Counted from the stretch's first letter, positions 1 through 9,522 are shown. The stretch is 64,000 nucleotides of DNA from Paenibacillus curdlanolyticus YK9 (GCF_000179615.1 NZ_AEDD01000001.1:310001-374000), one strand, 5' to 3'. The notes: generated from the sequence alone by a model not told the origin. Translations and numbers: made by a program.

Positions 1-1674
1 ATCGTAACGTCGATGACCTTCCCGAAAAGCATGCGTTGGGGCAGCTATGACTTGAAGTTCGTTCGTCCGATCAAATGGCTCGTTGCGATGTTCGGATCCC
101 AGATTGTACCGCTAGAGCTTGCAGGCGTACAAAGCGGCAATGTGACGCGCGGACATCGCTTCCTAGGCGCCGAGACAACGATTGAAACGCCAAGCAGCTA
201 TGTAGAAGCGCTTCGTGCACAGCATGTTATTGCTGATATTGCAGAGCGCGAAGCAGAGATCGTTCGCCAGATCGAAGCACTGGCCCAAGAACAAGGCTGG
301 GAGATCGCTGTTAAGGAAGATCTGCTCGAAGAGGTATTGTTCCTCGTAGAGACGCCTAGCGTTTTGTTCGGCACATTCGATCCTTCGTTCCTTCAAATTC
401 CGCAGGAAGTGCTCATTACGTCGATGCGCGAGCATCAGCGGTACTTCCCGGTGCTGGATAAAGCAGGCAAACTGCTTCCATTCTTCGTAACGGTGCGCAA
501 CGGCGACCGTACTTCGCTGGATGTTGTAGCAAAAGGCAATGAGAAGGTGCTTCGCGCCCGTCTATCCGACGCTAAGTTCTTCTACGCTGAAGACCAGAAG
601 CTCGCGATCTCTGATGCATTGCAGAAGCTGGAAACGATCGTGTACCACGAGGAACTCGGAACAGTGGCGGATAAGGTCCGCCGTATTCGCGCTATCGCTG
701 ACCAGATGGCTGCGCATGTGCAGGCAGACGCGTCGGCCGTAGCTGATATCAGCCGCGCTGCTGACATTAGCAAGTTCGATTTGGTAACCCAAATGGTCTA
801 TGAATTCCCTGAGCTTCAAGGCATTATGGGGGAAGATTATGCGAGAAAAGCTGGGGAACGCGAAGCGGTAGCCGTTGCGATCAACGAGCATTACCAGCCG
901 AGGTTTGCCGGAGATCGCGCTCCTGCTTCACTGGCTGGCGCTGTGATCAGCCTTTCGGACAAAATCGATACGATTGTCGGCTGCTTCTCGATCGGCATTA
1001 TCCCTACCGGCTCGCAGGATCCATACGCGCTTCGTCGTCAGGCGGCAGGCATCGTTCAAACGATTCTTGCGCAAGGGCTTCCGCTCGCGCTTGGTGATTT
1101 GTTCGATATCGCGCTCGCTGTGCACGAACAGCGCGGCTTGAAACGTCCGGCAGCGGAAGTGCGTAAGGAGCTGTATGAGTTCTTCGGTCTCCGCGTTAAA
1201 AACGTATTAACGGAGCAAGGGGTTCGTTATGATGTCGTTGACGCGGTCATGGCGGCAGGCTTTGATGATCTGAAGCTGACGGTCGAGCGGGCATCAGTAT
1301 TGATCGGACGCGCTGCAGGCGAAGAGAAGAATGAGTTTAAGACGGTTGTTGAGGCCTTTAACCGCGTCAACAATCTTGCTGCTAAAGCCGAATCGGAGGT
1401 TGTGGATCCGGCGTTGTTCGCAGAACCGGCGGAGCAAGCTTTGTACGAAGCATGGAAAACGGCTCATCCCGCGTATGCGGAGCGTTTCCGGAACGGAGAC
1501 ATTGCAGGGGCGCTCGAACTGCTGGCCGCATTGAAGGAGCCGATCACGGCTTATTTCGATTCCGTCATGGTCATGGCTCAGCAAGAAGATGTGCGCCGCA
1601 ATCGATTGGCGACCCTTGCAGGGCTTTCCAGCGATATCGTGAAGCTTGCGGATTTTGCTAAGCTGGTCTGGTAG
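1..1674 (+). CDS. glyS: glycine--tRNA ligase beta subunit (5' truncated)
   Basis: Beta subunit of the heterotetrameric bacterial glycyl-tRNA synthetase; with the alpha subunit it charges tRNA-Gly in the cytoplasm. The frame is open from base 1, so the start lies outside the window; about 557 residues of a protein usually near 690 are present. Family signatures seen include GNEKVLRARLSDAKFFY in the central HD-like region and the C-terminal anticodon-binding-like part rich in helices. The stop is at 1672-1674, 39 bases before the next start. Gene order glyS-yqfL-yqxD-dnaG-sigA matches Bacillus subtilis, which supports the call. Truncation is a window effect, not gene damage. Confidence 0.97.
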   Translation: MVTSMTFPKSMRWGSYDLKFVRPIKWLVAMFGSQIVPLELAGVQSGNVTRGHRFLGAETTIETPSSYVEALRAQHVIADIAEREAEIVRQIEALAQEQGWEIAVKEDLLEEVLFLVETPSVLFGTFDPSFLQIPQEVLITSMREHQRYFPVLDKAGKLLPFFVTVRNGDRTSLDVVAKGNEKVLRARLSDAKFFYAEDQKLAISDALQKLETIVYHEELGTVADKVRRIRAIADQMAAHVQADASAVADISRAADISKFDLVTQMVYEFPELQGIMGEDYARKAGEREAVAVAINEHYQPRFAGDRAPASLAGAVISLSDKIDTIVGCFSIGIIPTGSQDPYALRRQAAGIVQTILAQGLPLALGDLFDIALAVHEQRGLKRPAAEVRKELYEFFGLRVKNVLTEQGVRYDVVDAVMAAGFDDLKLTVERASVLIGRAAGEEKNEFKTVVEAFNRVNNLAAKAESEVVDPALFAEPAEQALYEAWKTAHPAYAERFRNGDIAGALELLAALKEPITAYFDSVMVMAQQEDVRRNRLATLAGLSSDIVKLADFAKLVW

Positions 1675-1713
1675 TCTAGCGTTGCTTTAAACAGAGTGCA
1701 GGAGGGATGGAAC

Positions 1714-2532
1714 ATGGCAAGTGACGAACGCAGCTTAGTCGTATACGTCGTGTCTGATTCGGCAGGTGAAACAGGTGAATTCGTCGTTCGTGCGGCAGCC
1801 GCTCAGTTCCATCCGATCCATGCCGACATTAGGAGAGCGCCATTCATACAGGATGTTTCCGCTTTGGAACGGGTGGTGCTCCGCGCCAAGCAGACGGGCG
1901 GCATCATTTTATTTACTTTGGTTATTCCAGCGCTGCGAGATGAGCTGAAGAAGCTTAGTCAAACCTATGAAGTGGAGTGTATCGATCTGCTCGGATCGCT
2001 AGTGTCCAGCTTCGAGCGTCAGACGGGCCAATCCTCTCGTCAGGAGCCTGGACTTAATCACGTGCTGGATGCGGATTATTTTCGTAAAGTTGATGCGGTG
2101 GAGTTTGCCGTTAAGTACGACGATGCCCGCGATACGACAGGCGTTCTCAAAGCGGACATTGTGCTTGTCGGCGTTTCCCGAACATCGAAGACGCCATTAT
2201 CCATGTACCTTGCGCATAAGAAATATAAAGTAGCCAATGTGCCATTGGTCCCCGAAATCAAGCCGCCTTCCGAGCTGTTCCATGTTAGGAAAGAAAAAAT
2301 AGTCGGTCTGACCATCGGCGTGCCCTACTTGAATATCATTCGGAAGGAAAGGCTAAAGGCACTGGGCTTGCCGGACAGTGCAGCCTACGCATCGACAATG
2401 CGCATCGAACAAGAGCTGGCTTATGCAGAGCAAATTATGAAGCAGCTTGGGTGTGCGGTTATTGATGTTTCGTTCCGAGCAGTCGAGGAGACAGCAAGCC
2501 TCATCATGGAGCAAATTCGTCTGCAATCGTAA
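1714..2532 (+). CDS. yqfL: pyruvate, phosphate dikinase regulatory protein (DUF299 kinase/phosphorylase)
   Basis: Bifunctional ADP-dependent kinase and phosphate-dependent pyrophosphorylase that switches pyruvate phosphate dikinase or PEP synthase off and on. 272 residues, the usual family size. The N-terminus has the family start VYVVSDSAGETGE, and a P-loop-like VLVGVSRTSKTPLSMYLA segment lies near residue 150. I chose ATG 1714 because GGAGGG at 1701-1706 sits 7 bases ahead; a GTG at 1696 is upstream of that ribosome site and unlikely. It is located between glyS and yqxD as in other Bacillales. The exact target enzyme is not in the window. Confidence 0.93.
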   Translation: MASDERSLVVYVVSDSAGETGEFVVRAAAAQFHPIHADIRRAPFIQDVSALERVVLRAKQTGGIILFTLVIPALRDELKKLSQTYEVECIDLLGSLVSSFERQTGQSSRQEPGLNHVLDADYFRKVDAVEFAVKYDDARDTTGVLKADIVLVGVSRTSKTPLSMYLAHKKYKVANVPLVPEIKPPSELFHVRKEKIVGLTIGVPYLNIIRKERLKALGLPDSAAYASTMRIEQELAYAEQIMKQLGCAVIDVSFRAVEETASLIMEQIRLQS

Positions 2533-2628
2533 CGAAGGCAGGAATTTGCATTTGCTTGCCGTATATACTTATCGAATATCATTTTCTGGAAAAAGGGAAA
2601 TGGTGATGGTAGCGATGGGGGCACGATT

Positions 2629-3105
2629 TTGAATATGCCGGTAACAGGATTTACAATTTTGGTTGATGGCGATGCATGTCCTGTGAAACGAGAAATTACG
2701 ACAACCGCAGCACAGTTCCATGTGCCTGTGTTAATGGTATCCTCTTATGACCATCGACTTGAGGCGGCTGAAGGGGTGCAAGTGCTGCAAGTGGATCGGG
2801 GCGCCGATTCGGTGGACCTGCATATCGTTAACCGAACCAAATCCGGTGATATTGTTGTGACACAGGATTTGGGCCTTGGGTCGCTTGCGTTGGCCAAAGG
2901 CGCAATCGTACTTTCCCCGCGAGGCGAGCAGATCGTCGAGGACGAGATTGGCCATTTGTTGGAGCGGCGCCATGAATCGGCCAGAAGGCGCAGAGCAGGC
3001 GGGAAAACGAAGGGGCCGAGAGCGCTTACGGAAGACGATCGTCGTCGATTTCAGCAAAAACTGACAAAACTTTTAATGGAACGGCAGGAGTTTAGTCAAT
3101 TTTAG
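2629..3105 (+). CDS. yqxD: YaiI/YqxD family protein (UPF0178, DUF188)
   Basis: A 158-residue conserved protein of unknown biochemical function, distantly related to PIN/NYN-type nucleases. The family start ILVDGDACPVK and the later QDLGLGSLALAKGA and LSPRGEQ motifs are visible. The start is TTG 2629, with a G-rich ribosome site (GGGGG near 2617-2621) about 8 bases before it; ATG 2635 is an in-frame alternative. It lies directly before dnaG, a neighbourhood conserved in Bacillales. The 96-base gap after yqfL shows no convincing terminator. Confidence 0.9.
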   Translation: MNMPVTGFTILVDGDACPVKREITTTAAQFHVPVLMVSSYDHRLEAAEGVQVLQVDRGADSVDLHIVNRTKSGDIVVTQDLGLGSLALAKGAIVLSPRGEQIVEDEIGHLLERRHESARRRRAGGKTKGPRALTEDDRRRFQQKLTKLLMERQEFSQF

Positions 3106-3135
3106 CGAATAGTTATTAGGTGTATTAAGATAAGG

Positions 3136-4995
3136 GTGAGTAATGTGGCATACGGAAGAATTCCGGACTCCGCCATCGATGCGGTACGCAATGCGCATGA
3201 CATCGTGGAAACGGTAGGTAAATACGTTCATCTCACCAAAAACGGCAAATATATGAAAGGGCTTTGCCCGTTTCATTCTGAACGAACGCCGTCTTTTACC
3301 GTAACGCCTGAGCTGCAAATTTTTCATTGTTATGGCTGCGGCAAAAGCGGCAATGTCATCCGGTTTATCGCAGAAATCGAAGGGTATTCCTTCCCCGAAG
3401 CGGTACGCCTACTGGCAGAAGAAGCTGGTATTCCAGTCACTTGGTCAGATCCTGCCGATGCAGGTCCGCCAGCAGATCCGAATCGCGACAAGCAGATTGA
3501 GGCCCATGAGCTCGCGGCCAAGCTGTATCATTATTTGCTAATGAATACGGAGCAAGGCCGGTCAGCTTTAAGCTATTTGCGTGATCGCGGCATGTCGGAT
3601 CGACTGATCGACCAGTTTTCGATTGGATATGCGCCAGAATCCTGGGATACATTAGCCCGTTTTCTCGAATCCAGGCAATTTGCTTTGCCGTTGATGGAGA
3701 AGGGCGGGTTGCTGTCTGCCAAGCAGGACGGAAGCGGATATGTCGACAGGTTTAGAGGGAGAGTCATGTTTCCGATTTGGAATCGTGACGGCAAAGTTAT
3801 TGCGTTTGCTGGACGTGCTTTAGGCGATGGACAGCCTAAATATTTGAATTCGCCTGAATCACCGCTGTTTACGAAGAGCCGAACGTTGTACAACTTCAAT
3901 AATGCGCGACCGGATATACGAAAGCGGCGCAAGGTTGTGTTGTTCGAAGGTTATATGGATGTCATTAAGTCATGGAGTGCAGGTGTCCATAACGGCATCG
4001 CTACGATGGGGACGGCGTTAACGGATGAGCATGCGGTCATCCTTAGTCGATCGGCTGAGGAGGTCATTATCTGTTACGACGGAGACAACGCTGGCCGAGC
4101 AGCTGCGATGAAAGCTATTCCAATGTTTGAGAAAGCGGGCATGACGGTAAGCGTAGCAATGCTTCCAGGCGGGATGGATCCGGATGAGACGATCGACGCA
4201 TACGGTCCTGATGCCTTTTTGCGCGATGTCATGGATCACCCTGTGTCCGCCGTGAAATTTAAGCTTATATATTCGCGAAAAAACCATATGCTAGAAGAAG
4301 ATGAGGGTTTGCGCAAATATTTGCTGGAAGCGGCGCGAATCATAGCGGAAGTGCCTTCTGCCATGGAGCGTGAAGTGTACATGAAAGAGCTTCATCGCGA
4401 ATTCGAGGTTTCGCTCGATTCGTTGAAGCAAGATGTGCATGCTGTACGCGAAACGATGCAAAATTTGCAAGCCCCAAGGGATAATAACGGGTTTTCGTGG
4501 AATAATGGTAGGAATGAAAAGCGTTCCTCGTCCTCTGGGCCTCCTACGCTGCTTCCTGCATATCAGCAGGCAGAGCGGAAGTTGCTGTCCGTCATGATGC
4601 GGGATGTGGAAACAGCCCGAGTTGTACATGATCGATTGGGTGATGCTTTTAATGTGGAGGATCACGCAGCGCTTGCTGCTTATTTATATGCATTTTATGC
4701 GCAGGGTCATGATCCTGATGTCCAACGGTTCATCTCCACGCTCCAAGACGATCGGTTGGAAAGTACAGCCGCTTCGATTCTGTTAATGGACGGCGATTTC
4801 CCATTTAATGAGCAATTGCTGGATGATTTTATTCGGGAAATACGGAAGCTGCCGCGCATGCGCGAGCTTGAACAGAAGAAGGAGCAGTTGGTGCGAGCGG
4901 AGCGATCCGGAGACATTGCGCAAGCTGTGCAAATTGCAAGTGAGATTATAGCCCTAGAGAGACAGCTGAAAGGACGGCAGGACGATCGTTTCTAG
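3136..4995 (+). CDS. dnaG: DNA primase
   Basis: Synthesises RNA primers for lagging-strand and origin-proximal leading-strand DNA replication; works with the DnaB-type helicase. 619 residues. The N-terminal CHC2 zinc finger is intact (C44, H47, C65, C68), followed by the primase core and Toprim domain (FEGYMDVI near residue 271, YDGDNAGR near 313), and a C-terminal helicase-interaction domain. The start is GTG 3136, preceded by a modest TAAGG. It is followed 18 bases later by sigA, forming the classical macromolecular-synthesis operon with yqxD. Confidence 0.98.
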   Translation: MSNVAYGRIPDSAIDAVRNAHDIVETVGKYVHLTKNGKYMKGLCPFHSERTPSFTVTPELQIFHCYGCGKSGNVIRFIAEIEGYSFPEAVRLLAEEAGIPVTWSDPADAGPPADPNRDKQIEAHELAAKLYHYLLMNTEQGRSALSYLRDRGMSDRLIDQFSIGYAPESWDTLARFLESRQFALPLMEKGGLLSAKQDGSGYVDRFRGRVMFPIWNRDGKVIAFAGRALGDGQPKYLNSPESPLFTKSRTLYNFNNARPDIRKRRKVVLFEGYMDVIKSWSAGVHNGIATMGTALTDEHAVILSRSAEEVIICYDGDNAGRAAAMKAIPMFEKAGMTVSVAMLPGGMDPDETIDAYGPDAFLRDVMDHPVSAVKFKLIYSRKNHMLEEDEGLRKYLLEAARIIAEVPSAMEREVYMKELHREFEVSLDSLKQDVHAVRETMQNLQAPRDNNGFSWNNGRNEKRSSSSGPPTLLPAYQQAERKLLSVMMRDVETARVVHDRLGDAFNVEDHAALAAYLYAFYAQGHDPDVQRFISTLQDDRLESTAASILLMDGDFPFNEQLLDDFIREIRKLPRMRELEQKKEQLVRAERSGDIAQAVQIASEIIALERQLKGRQDDRF

Positions 4996-5013
4996 GGAGG
5001 AGGGAGTCGGAAT

Positions 5014-6147
5014 ATGGCGAATGATCAACATACTGAACTAGATACGGAGCAAAAGCTGGAGCTCATAAAAGATCAACTGATCGAACATGGCAAGAAAAGA
5101 TCCTCCTTAACCTACAAAGAAATTATGGAGAAACTGGCTCCATTCGATCAAGATCCGGAACAGATTGATGAATTTTTCGAACAGCTCGATGATCTTGGAA
5201 TTGAAGTGGTCAACGAGAATGACGAGTCACCAATAAGCCGTGATGATCATGATCGAGATCGGGACCAGGAGAACGACGAGTTTAACTTCGATGACGACTT
5301 GGCATTGCCGCCGGGCATTAAAATTAATGATCCCGTTCGCATGTACTTGAAAGAAATCGGACGGGTACCCCTGTTGTCGGCTGATGATGAGGTGGAGCTT
5401 GCGAAGCGGATCGAGAAGGGTGACGAGGAAGCGAAGCGCCGTCTTGCTGAAGCGAACTTGCGTCTCGTCGTTAGTATTGCGAAGCGTTATGTCGGACGTG
5501 GCATGCTGTTCTTGGATCTAATCCAGGAAGGCAACATGGGTCTGATCAAAGCGGTTGAAAAGTTCGACCATACGAAAGGTTACAAATTCAGTACGTATGC
5601 AACGTGGTGGATTCGTCAGGCGATTACGCGGGCGATTGCAGACCAAGCACGTACGATTCGGATTCCGGTTCATATGGTGGAAACGATTAACAAGCTGATA
5701 CGCGTTTCTCGTCAGCTGTTGCAGGAGCTTGGGCGTGAACCAGCGCCAGAGGAAATTGCGGCAGAGATGGAGCTTAGCACCGATAAAGTCCGTGAAATTA
5801 TGAAAATCGCTCAAGAGCCTGTTTCCCTTGAAACACCAATTGGTGAAGAGGATGATTCGCATTTGGGGGATTTCATCGAGGACCAAGAGGCGCTTGCGCC
5901 TGCGGATGCGGCTGCTTACGAGTTATTGAAGGAACAGCTTGAGGATGTGCTGGACACGCTCACGGAACGGGAAGAAAACGTGCTTCGTCTCCGGTTCGGC
6001 CTTGACGATGGACGGACTCGCACGCTTGAGGAAGTCGGCAAAGTGTTCGGCGTTACGCGCGAACGGATTCGCCAAATCGAGGCTAAGGCGTTGCGCAAGC
6101 TGAGACATCCAAGCCGCAGCAAGCGTTTAAAAGATTTCTTAGAATAG
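5014..6147 (+). CDS. sigA: RNA polymerase primary sigma factor SigA
   Basis: Housekeeping sigma factor that directs RNA polymerase to -10/-35 promoters. 377 residues, typical for the Bacillales form. Region 1.1 is followed by a very acidic stretch (around residues 70-90), then regions 1.2, 2 ([30 protein letters not shown]), 3 and 4 (the helix-turn-helix [19 protein letters not shown]). A strong ribosome site GGGAGGAGGGAG precedes ATG 5014. It ends the yqxD-dnaG-sigA operon and is followed by an intrinsic terminator. Confidence 0.99.
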   Translation: MANDQHTELDTEQKLELIKDQLIEHGKKRSSLTYKEIMEKLAPFDQDPEQIDEFFEQLDDLGIEVVNENDESPISRDDHDRDRDQENDEFNFDDDLALPPGIKINDPVRMYLKEIGRVPLLSADDEVELAKRIEKGDEEAKRRLAEANLRLVVSIAKRYVGRGMLFLDLIQEGNMGLIKAVEKFDHTKGYKFSTYATWWIRQAITRAIADQARTIRIPVHMVETINKLIRVSRQLLQELGREPAPEEIAAEMELSTDKVREIMKIAQEPVSLETPIGEEDDSHLGDFIEDQEALAPADAAAYELLKEQLEDVLDTLTEREENVLRLRFGLDDGRTRTLEEVGKVFGVTRERIRQIEAKALRKLRHPSRSKRLKDFLE

Positions 6148-6153
6148 ATATAA

Positions 6154-6190
6154 GGGACCTTCTGCTTGTAGCAGCAAGGTCTTTTTTTCC
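6154..6190 (+). terminator. intrinsic terminator after sigA
   Basis: GACCTTCTGC and GCAGCAAGGTC form a stem with one bulge around TTGTA, followed by a run of seven T. It closes the dnaG-sigA operon, although the next gene starts only about 20 bases later. Confidence 0.85.
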
Positions 6191-6211
6191 AAATCTGAAG
6201 GGGAGCGGATT

Positions 6212-7042
6212 ATGGACCAGCAACGAAGAAAAATCATCGTACATGAAATTGAGCATTGGCAGAAGAGTAAACTTCTTCCGGACCGTTATTGCGATTTTCT
6301 GCTGAATTTATATTTAGAAGAGCCTGAGCAGAAGCAGCCAGATCGATTATCCGGTCGTGCAGCGACTGCTGCGATGCGAGCTTCTGGCAAGAAATGGCTC
6401 CTTGCAATTGTCATTTTTTCCTTGATTTGCTTCGTTGTACTTCATTTTAACGCTTTTCATCCGCTATTGCAAATAGGCATAAGCGTCGTTTCATTCGCAT
6501 TATTACTCGTTTACGGGCAGCGAATTCGCAAGCGAAATGAAGCCGCAGGGCTCGCATTTATCGGGTTTGATATGCTTGCTTTGTTAGGTGTTGGCACCTA
6601 TATACTGAGGCTGAATGAATGGGACAACTGGGGAGCTAAAGCAGGATTGCTGGTTGGCTTTGCGGTTCTATGGATCGTTTACGGCATTTGGTCGCGCATA
6701 TCGCTGCTTCATCTTGCAGGCTGGGCGGCTATCGTTTTGCTGTATGCGTGGGCGCTTTCACGTCGGGACATGGAGCCGTCTTGGTATGAAGTCCAATTGT
6801 ACTGGGTGCCGATGACATTCGTGTTTGCTTGGCTGAGTTGGTTTGTCCAGCGGTGGTCGAAGCAGGTTGCGATGGTGCTGTTTGTAATCGGCGGCTTGAT
6901 TTGGTTTATGCCGGAATTGTATGGGACTTTGTTTGTAGATATAGATGTGTCATGGTCACAGCTGCTTCTGTTCGCAAAAATCGCGATCGGAGGGAGCCTG
7001 CTGTTTGCTTTAAGAAAACAATGGATTGCGTGGGTAGCCTGA
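6212..7042 (+). CDS. polytopic membrane protein, unrecognised (possibly DUF2157-like)
   Basis: A 276-residue protein that I cannot assign. The first 45 residues are soluble and charged, with a segment reading like the helical N-terminus of DUF2157 proteins (IEHWQKSKLLPDRYCDFLL). After that come about seven or eight hydrophobic helices spanning residues 65-270, ending AWVA. ATG 6212 follows AAGGGGAG. The stop TGA overlaps the ATG of trmK (TGATG), so the two are translationally coupled. B. subtilis has no such gene between sigA and trmK, so this is a lineage-specific insertion. A role in the membrane is inferred only from hydrophobicity. Confidence 0.75.
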   Translation: MDQQRRKIIVHEIEHWQKSKLLPDRYCDFLLNLYLEEPEQKQPDRLSGRAATAAMRASGKKWLLAIVIFSLICFVVLHFNAFHPLLQIGISVVSFALLLVYGQRIRKRNEAAGLAFIGFDMLALLGVGTYILRLNEWDNWGAKAGLLVGFAVLWIVYGIWSRISLLHLAGWAAIVLLYAWALSRRDMEPSWYEVQLYWVPMTFVFAWLSWFVQRWSKQVAMVLFVIGGLIWFMPELYGTLFVDIDVSWSQLLLFAKIAIGGSLLFALRKQWIAWVA

Positions 7043-7830
7043 TGAGTGTGAATGTTAAATTATCAGAGCGTCTTGAGATGATCGCTTCGCTCGTGACGAC
7101 TGGAGCGCGAGTGGCAGATATTGGATCAGATCATGCGCTGCTTCCTGTTTTTTTGGTGTTATCGGAGAAATGCCCTTCTGCTATTGCAGGCGAATTGAAT
7201 CTGGGACCGTTCGAGGCTGCCTCTAAACAGGTGAAGGAAGCTCAATTATCGGATCGTATCGACGTACGAAGAGGGAACGGCATGGCCGTGCTGTCTCCCG
7301 GAGATGCGGACACCGTAACGATAGCGGGAATGGGCGGCCAGCTGATTGCCACCATTTTGGAGGAAGGACGCGCACAAGGGAAGCTGGAAGGTGTTAAGGA
7401 GCTTGTGCTTCAGCCCAATGTCGGCGAAGATACGGTGCGTTATTGGCTTTCGGACAATCATTGGCTGTTGGTTGAAGAGCGTATATTGGAGGAAGACGGG
7501 AAAATATACGAGGTGCTTCGTGCTGTGCGAGCAGAAGCGGGACGAGCTGAGGAGCAAATCGCTGCGATCTATGACCCGGCTTTGCTGCCAATAGAGGTTG
7601 AGGCGGATGTAGCAGTAGGCCTGCTATACCGATTCGGGCCATGGCTGATTCAACAGCCTTCTGAGGTGCTCGTTCGGAAATGGGAGAGTGAATGGCGGAA
7701 GCTTGATCGGATCTGTGCTCAAATGGAACAATCCGACAATTCGGATGCAAGGATCAAAGCAATGGAATTCCGCAAGGATATGAAACGGATGGAGGAGGTG
7801 CTCGCGTGTTTGCGAACGGACAAACGATAG
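7042..7830 (+). CDS. trmK: tRNA (adenine(22)-N1)-methyltransferase TrmK
   Basis: SAM-dependent enzyme that makes m1A22 in bacterial tRNAs. 262 residues from ATG 7042. The Rossmann motif I is VADIGSDHALLPVFL (near residue 20), followed by IAGMGGQLIATIL and the LQPN motif that takes the place of the NPPY motif in this family; a C-terminal coiled helical domain follows. The open frame extends upstream to 6829 inside the preceding gene, but the coupled ATG at 7042 with the overlapping TGATG fits the family start. The 3' end overlaps yqfO by 25 bases, as trmK and yqfO commonly adjoin. Confidence 0.95.
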   Translation: MSVNVKLSERLEMIASLVTTGARVADIGSDHALLPVFLVLSEKCPSAIAGELNLGPFEAASKQVKEAQLSDRIDVRRGNGMAVLSPGDADTVTIAGMGGQLIATILEEGRAQGKLEGVKELVLQPNVGEDTVRYWLSDNHWLLVEERILEEDGKIYEVLRAVRAEAGRAEEQIAAIYDPALLPIEVEADVAVGLLYRFGPWLIQQPSEVLVRKWESEWRKLDRICAQMEQSDNSDARIKAMEFRKDMKRMEEVLACLRTDKR

Positions 7831-8927
7831 CTCAGCTTATGGAACAGCTTGCTCCTAAGCATTATGCGGTTGAAGGGGACCGGATCGGGCTGCAGCTCGG
7901 GACGCTGAATAAGCCGATCCCTAAAGTGCTGGTTGCGCTGGATGTAACGGATGAAGTTGTAGAGGAAGCAATCCGGGAAGGCGCTAACTTGATCGTTGCC
8001 CATCACGCGATTATTTTCCGGCCGCTTGCTAAGATCGATACTTCCACGCCAGCTGGCAAGCTGTATGAGAAGCTGATCAAGCATGACATTGCTGTGTACA
8101 TTGCGCATACGAATCTCGACGTTACCGATGGCGGCATTAACGATTGGATGGCGGATCTGCTAGGCATTGCACAAGAAGGACGCGCAAGCCTCGAGGATGT
8201 CCATATGGACAAGCTGTTCAAGCTCGTTGTGTTCGTGCCGGAATCGCATAGCGAGAAGGTCCAGCAAGCGCTATGGAACGCTGGCGCAGGCACGATTGGC
8301 CATTACGATCATTGCAGCTTCGTTATTGAAGGAACAGGCACGTTCCGACCGGGTGAAGGTACGAATCCATTCATCGGCGAGCAGGGCAAGCTGGAGCGTG
8401 TAAAGGAAGTAAGAATTGAGATGATCGTTCCGCATAGCATTCATCGCGGTGCTATTCAAGCAATGCTTAAGGCGCATCCTTATGAAGAGGTTGCCTATGA
8501 TTTATATCCAATCGACCTTAAAGGCCGTTCTGTTGGGCTGGGCCGTGTAGGCAAGCTAGAGCAGCCGGTTACGTTAGGCGAGTTAGCTGAGCGTGTCAAG
8601 GCTGCATTCGAGGTGCCGTTCGTTCGGGTAGTAGGCGAGCTGAAGGCTCCGGTACGTAAGCTCGCTGTACTGGGCGGCTCGGGTGCAAAATATGTCCGGC
8701 ATTCGTCCTTTGCTGGCGCAGACGTGCTGGTAACAGGCGATATTGATTATCATACCGCCCATGATGCGCTTGCAGCGGGCATGATGATTATCGACCCTGG
8801 GCATAACGTCGAGAAAATCATGAAGACGCGCGTGGCGGAGTGGCTGACAGCAAAGCTGGCAGAACGCAAATCGACGACGGCGGTCGTGTATTCGGTGTTG
8901 TCGACGGAGCCTTTCCAATTGATCTGA
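7806..8927 (+). CDS. yqfO: Nif3-like dinuclear metal centre protein YqfO
   Basis: Member of the NIF3/DUF34 family, hexameric toroids with a two-metal site; often annotated as GTP cyclohydrolase I type 2 but of unsettled function. 373 residues. Metal ligands are visible in VAHHAIIF, HTNLD and the C-terminal DIDYHTAHDA and DPGHNVEK motifs. The middle (about residues 130-240) is the PII/CutA-like insert typical of the long Firmicutes form. The start is GTG 7806 with GGAGGAGG about 8 bases ahead, inside the trmK coding end, so the pair is co-transcribed. Confidence 0.95.
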   Translation: MFANGQTIAQLMEQLAPKHYAVEGDRIGLQLGTLNKPIPKVLVALDVTDEVVEEAIREGANLIVAHHAIIFRPLAKIDTSTPAGKLYEKLIKHDIAVYIAHTNLDVTDGGINDWMADLLGIAQEGRASLEDVHMDKLFKLVVFVPESHSEKVQQALWNAGAGTIGHYDHCSFVIEGTGTFRPGEGTNPFIGEQGKLERVKEVRIEMIVPHSIHRGAIQAMLKAHPYEEVAYDLYPIDLKGRSVGLGRVGKLEQPVTLGELAERVKAAFEVPFVRVVGELKAPVRKLAVLGGSGAKYVRHSSFAGADVLVTGDIDYHTAHDALAAGMMIIDPGHNVEKIMKTRVAEWLTAKLAERKSTTAVVYSVLSTEPFQLI

Positions 8928-8982
8928 TGTAAATTAGTGGAAAAGTATGCGGATGTTGAAACGAATGCCATTACATAAGTGG

Positions 8983-9011
8983 TTGAGCTTTCGCACAAAT
9001 CCGAGTATACT
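8983..9011 (+). promoter_or_regulatory. sigma-A promoter for rnpB
   Basis: TTGAGC at 8983-8988 and TATACT at 9006-9011 are separated by 17 bases. The expected start point falls just before the 5' strand of RNase P RNA helix P1 at 9022, which fits direct production of the mature 5' region. Confidence 0.75.
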
Positions 9012-9021
9012 TACTAAGCAC

Positions 9022-9426
9022 CGGAAAGTTTGACAGACAATCGCTGGCGGCTATGCCGCGAGAGGAAAGTCCGGGCTCCGCAAGGCAGGATGCTGGATAA
9101 CGTCCAGTCAGCGCGAGCTGAAGGATAGTGCCACAGAAATGGACCGCCGATGGCCGGCTTTCGAGCCGGATCAGGTAAGGGTGGAACCGTGGTGTAAGAG
9201 ACCACGAGGAACATGGGTGACTATGTTCCTGGTAAACCCCATCTGGAGCAAGACCGAGAGAATGCAGCGCCTTGCGCGCAGCCCTTGCCTGGGGCGCATT
9301 CGGGTTGGTTGCTTGAGCCGTACAGCAATGGACGGCCTAGATAGATGATTGTCGCTTTGTAGGTGGGAGGGTCGTTCCCGTTCGCACCACCGACAGCACA
9401 GAACCCGGCTTATGGCAAACTTTCCG
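9022..9426 (+). ncRNA. rnpB: RNase P RNA, A-class architecture
   Basis: Catalytic RNA of RNase P that matures the 5' ends of tRNAs. The ends pair as helix P1: GGAAAGTTTG at 9023-9032 with CAAACTTTCC at 9416-9425. Conserved core sequences are present: GAGGAAAGTCCGGGCTCC (5' strand of P4 region) and ACAGAACCCGGCTTATGG (3' side), plus GGTAAACCCC and CTAGATAGATGATTGTCG. The segment with GGATCAGGTAAGGGTG followed by two adjacent hairpins, GTGGTGTAAGAGACCAC (P13) and a GGAACAT/ATGTTCC stem (P14), is the A-class arrangement. B-class RNAs of Bacillus lack P13/P14. A P19-like hairpin lies near 9360-9392. Confidence 0.96.
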
Positions 9427-9448
9427 CACGATCTTATGAACAAACAAT

Positions 9449-9498
9449 AAGAGCTGGTCTACCGTCAGTTACGCTGACGGCATGACCAGCTCTTTTTT
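9449..9498 (+). terminator. intrinsic terminator after rnpB
   Basis: AAGAGCTGGTC pairs with GACCAGCTCTT, with an inner CCGTCAG/CTGACGG stem, followed by TTTTTTG. The A-rich 5' flank means it can also serve the converging subtilase gene on the other strand. Confidence 0.9.
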
Positions 9499-9522
9499 GT
9501 TGCGGAACCTTCTTATCGAACG

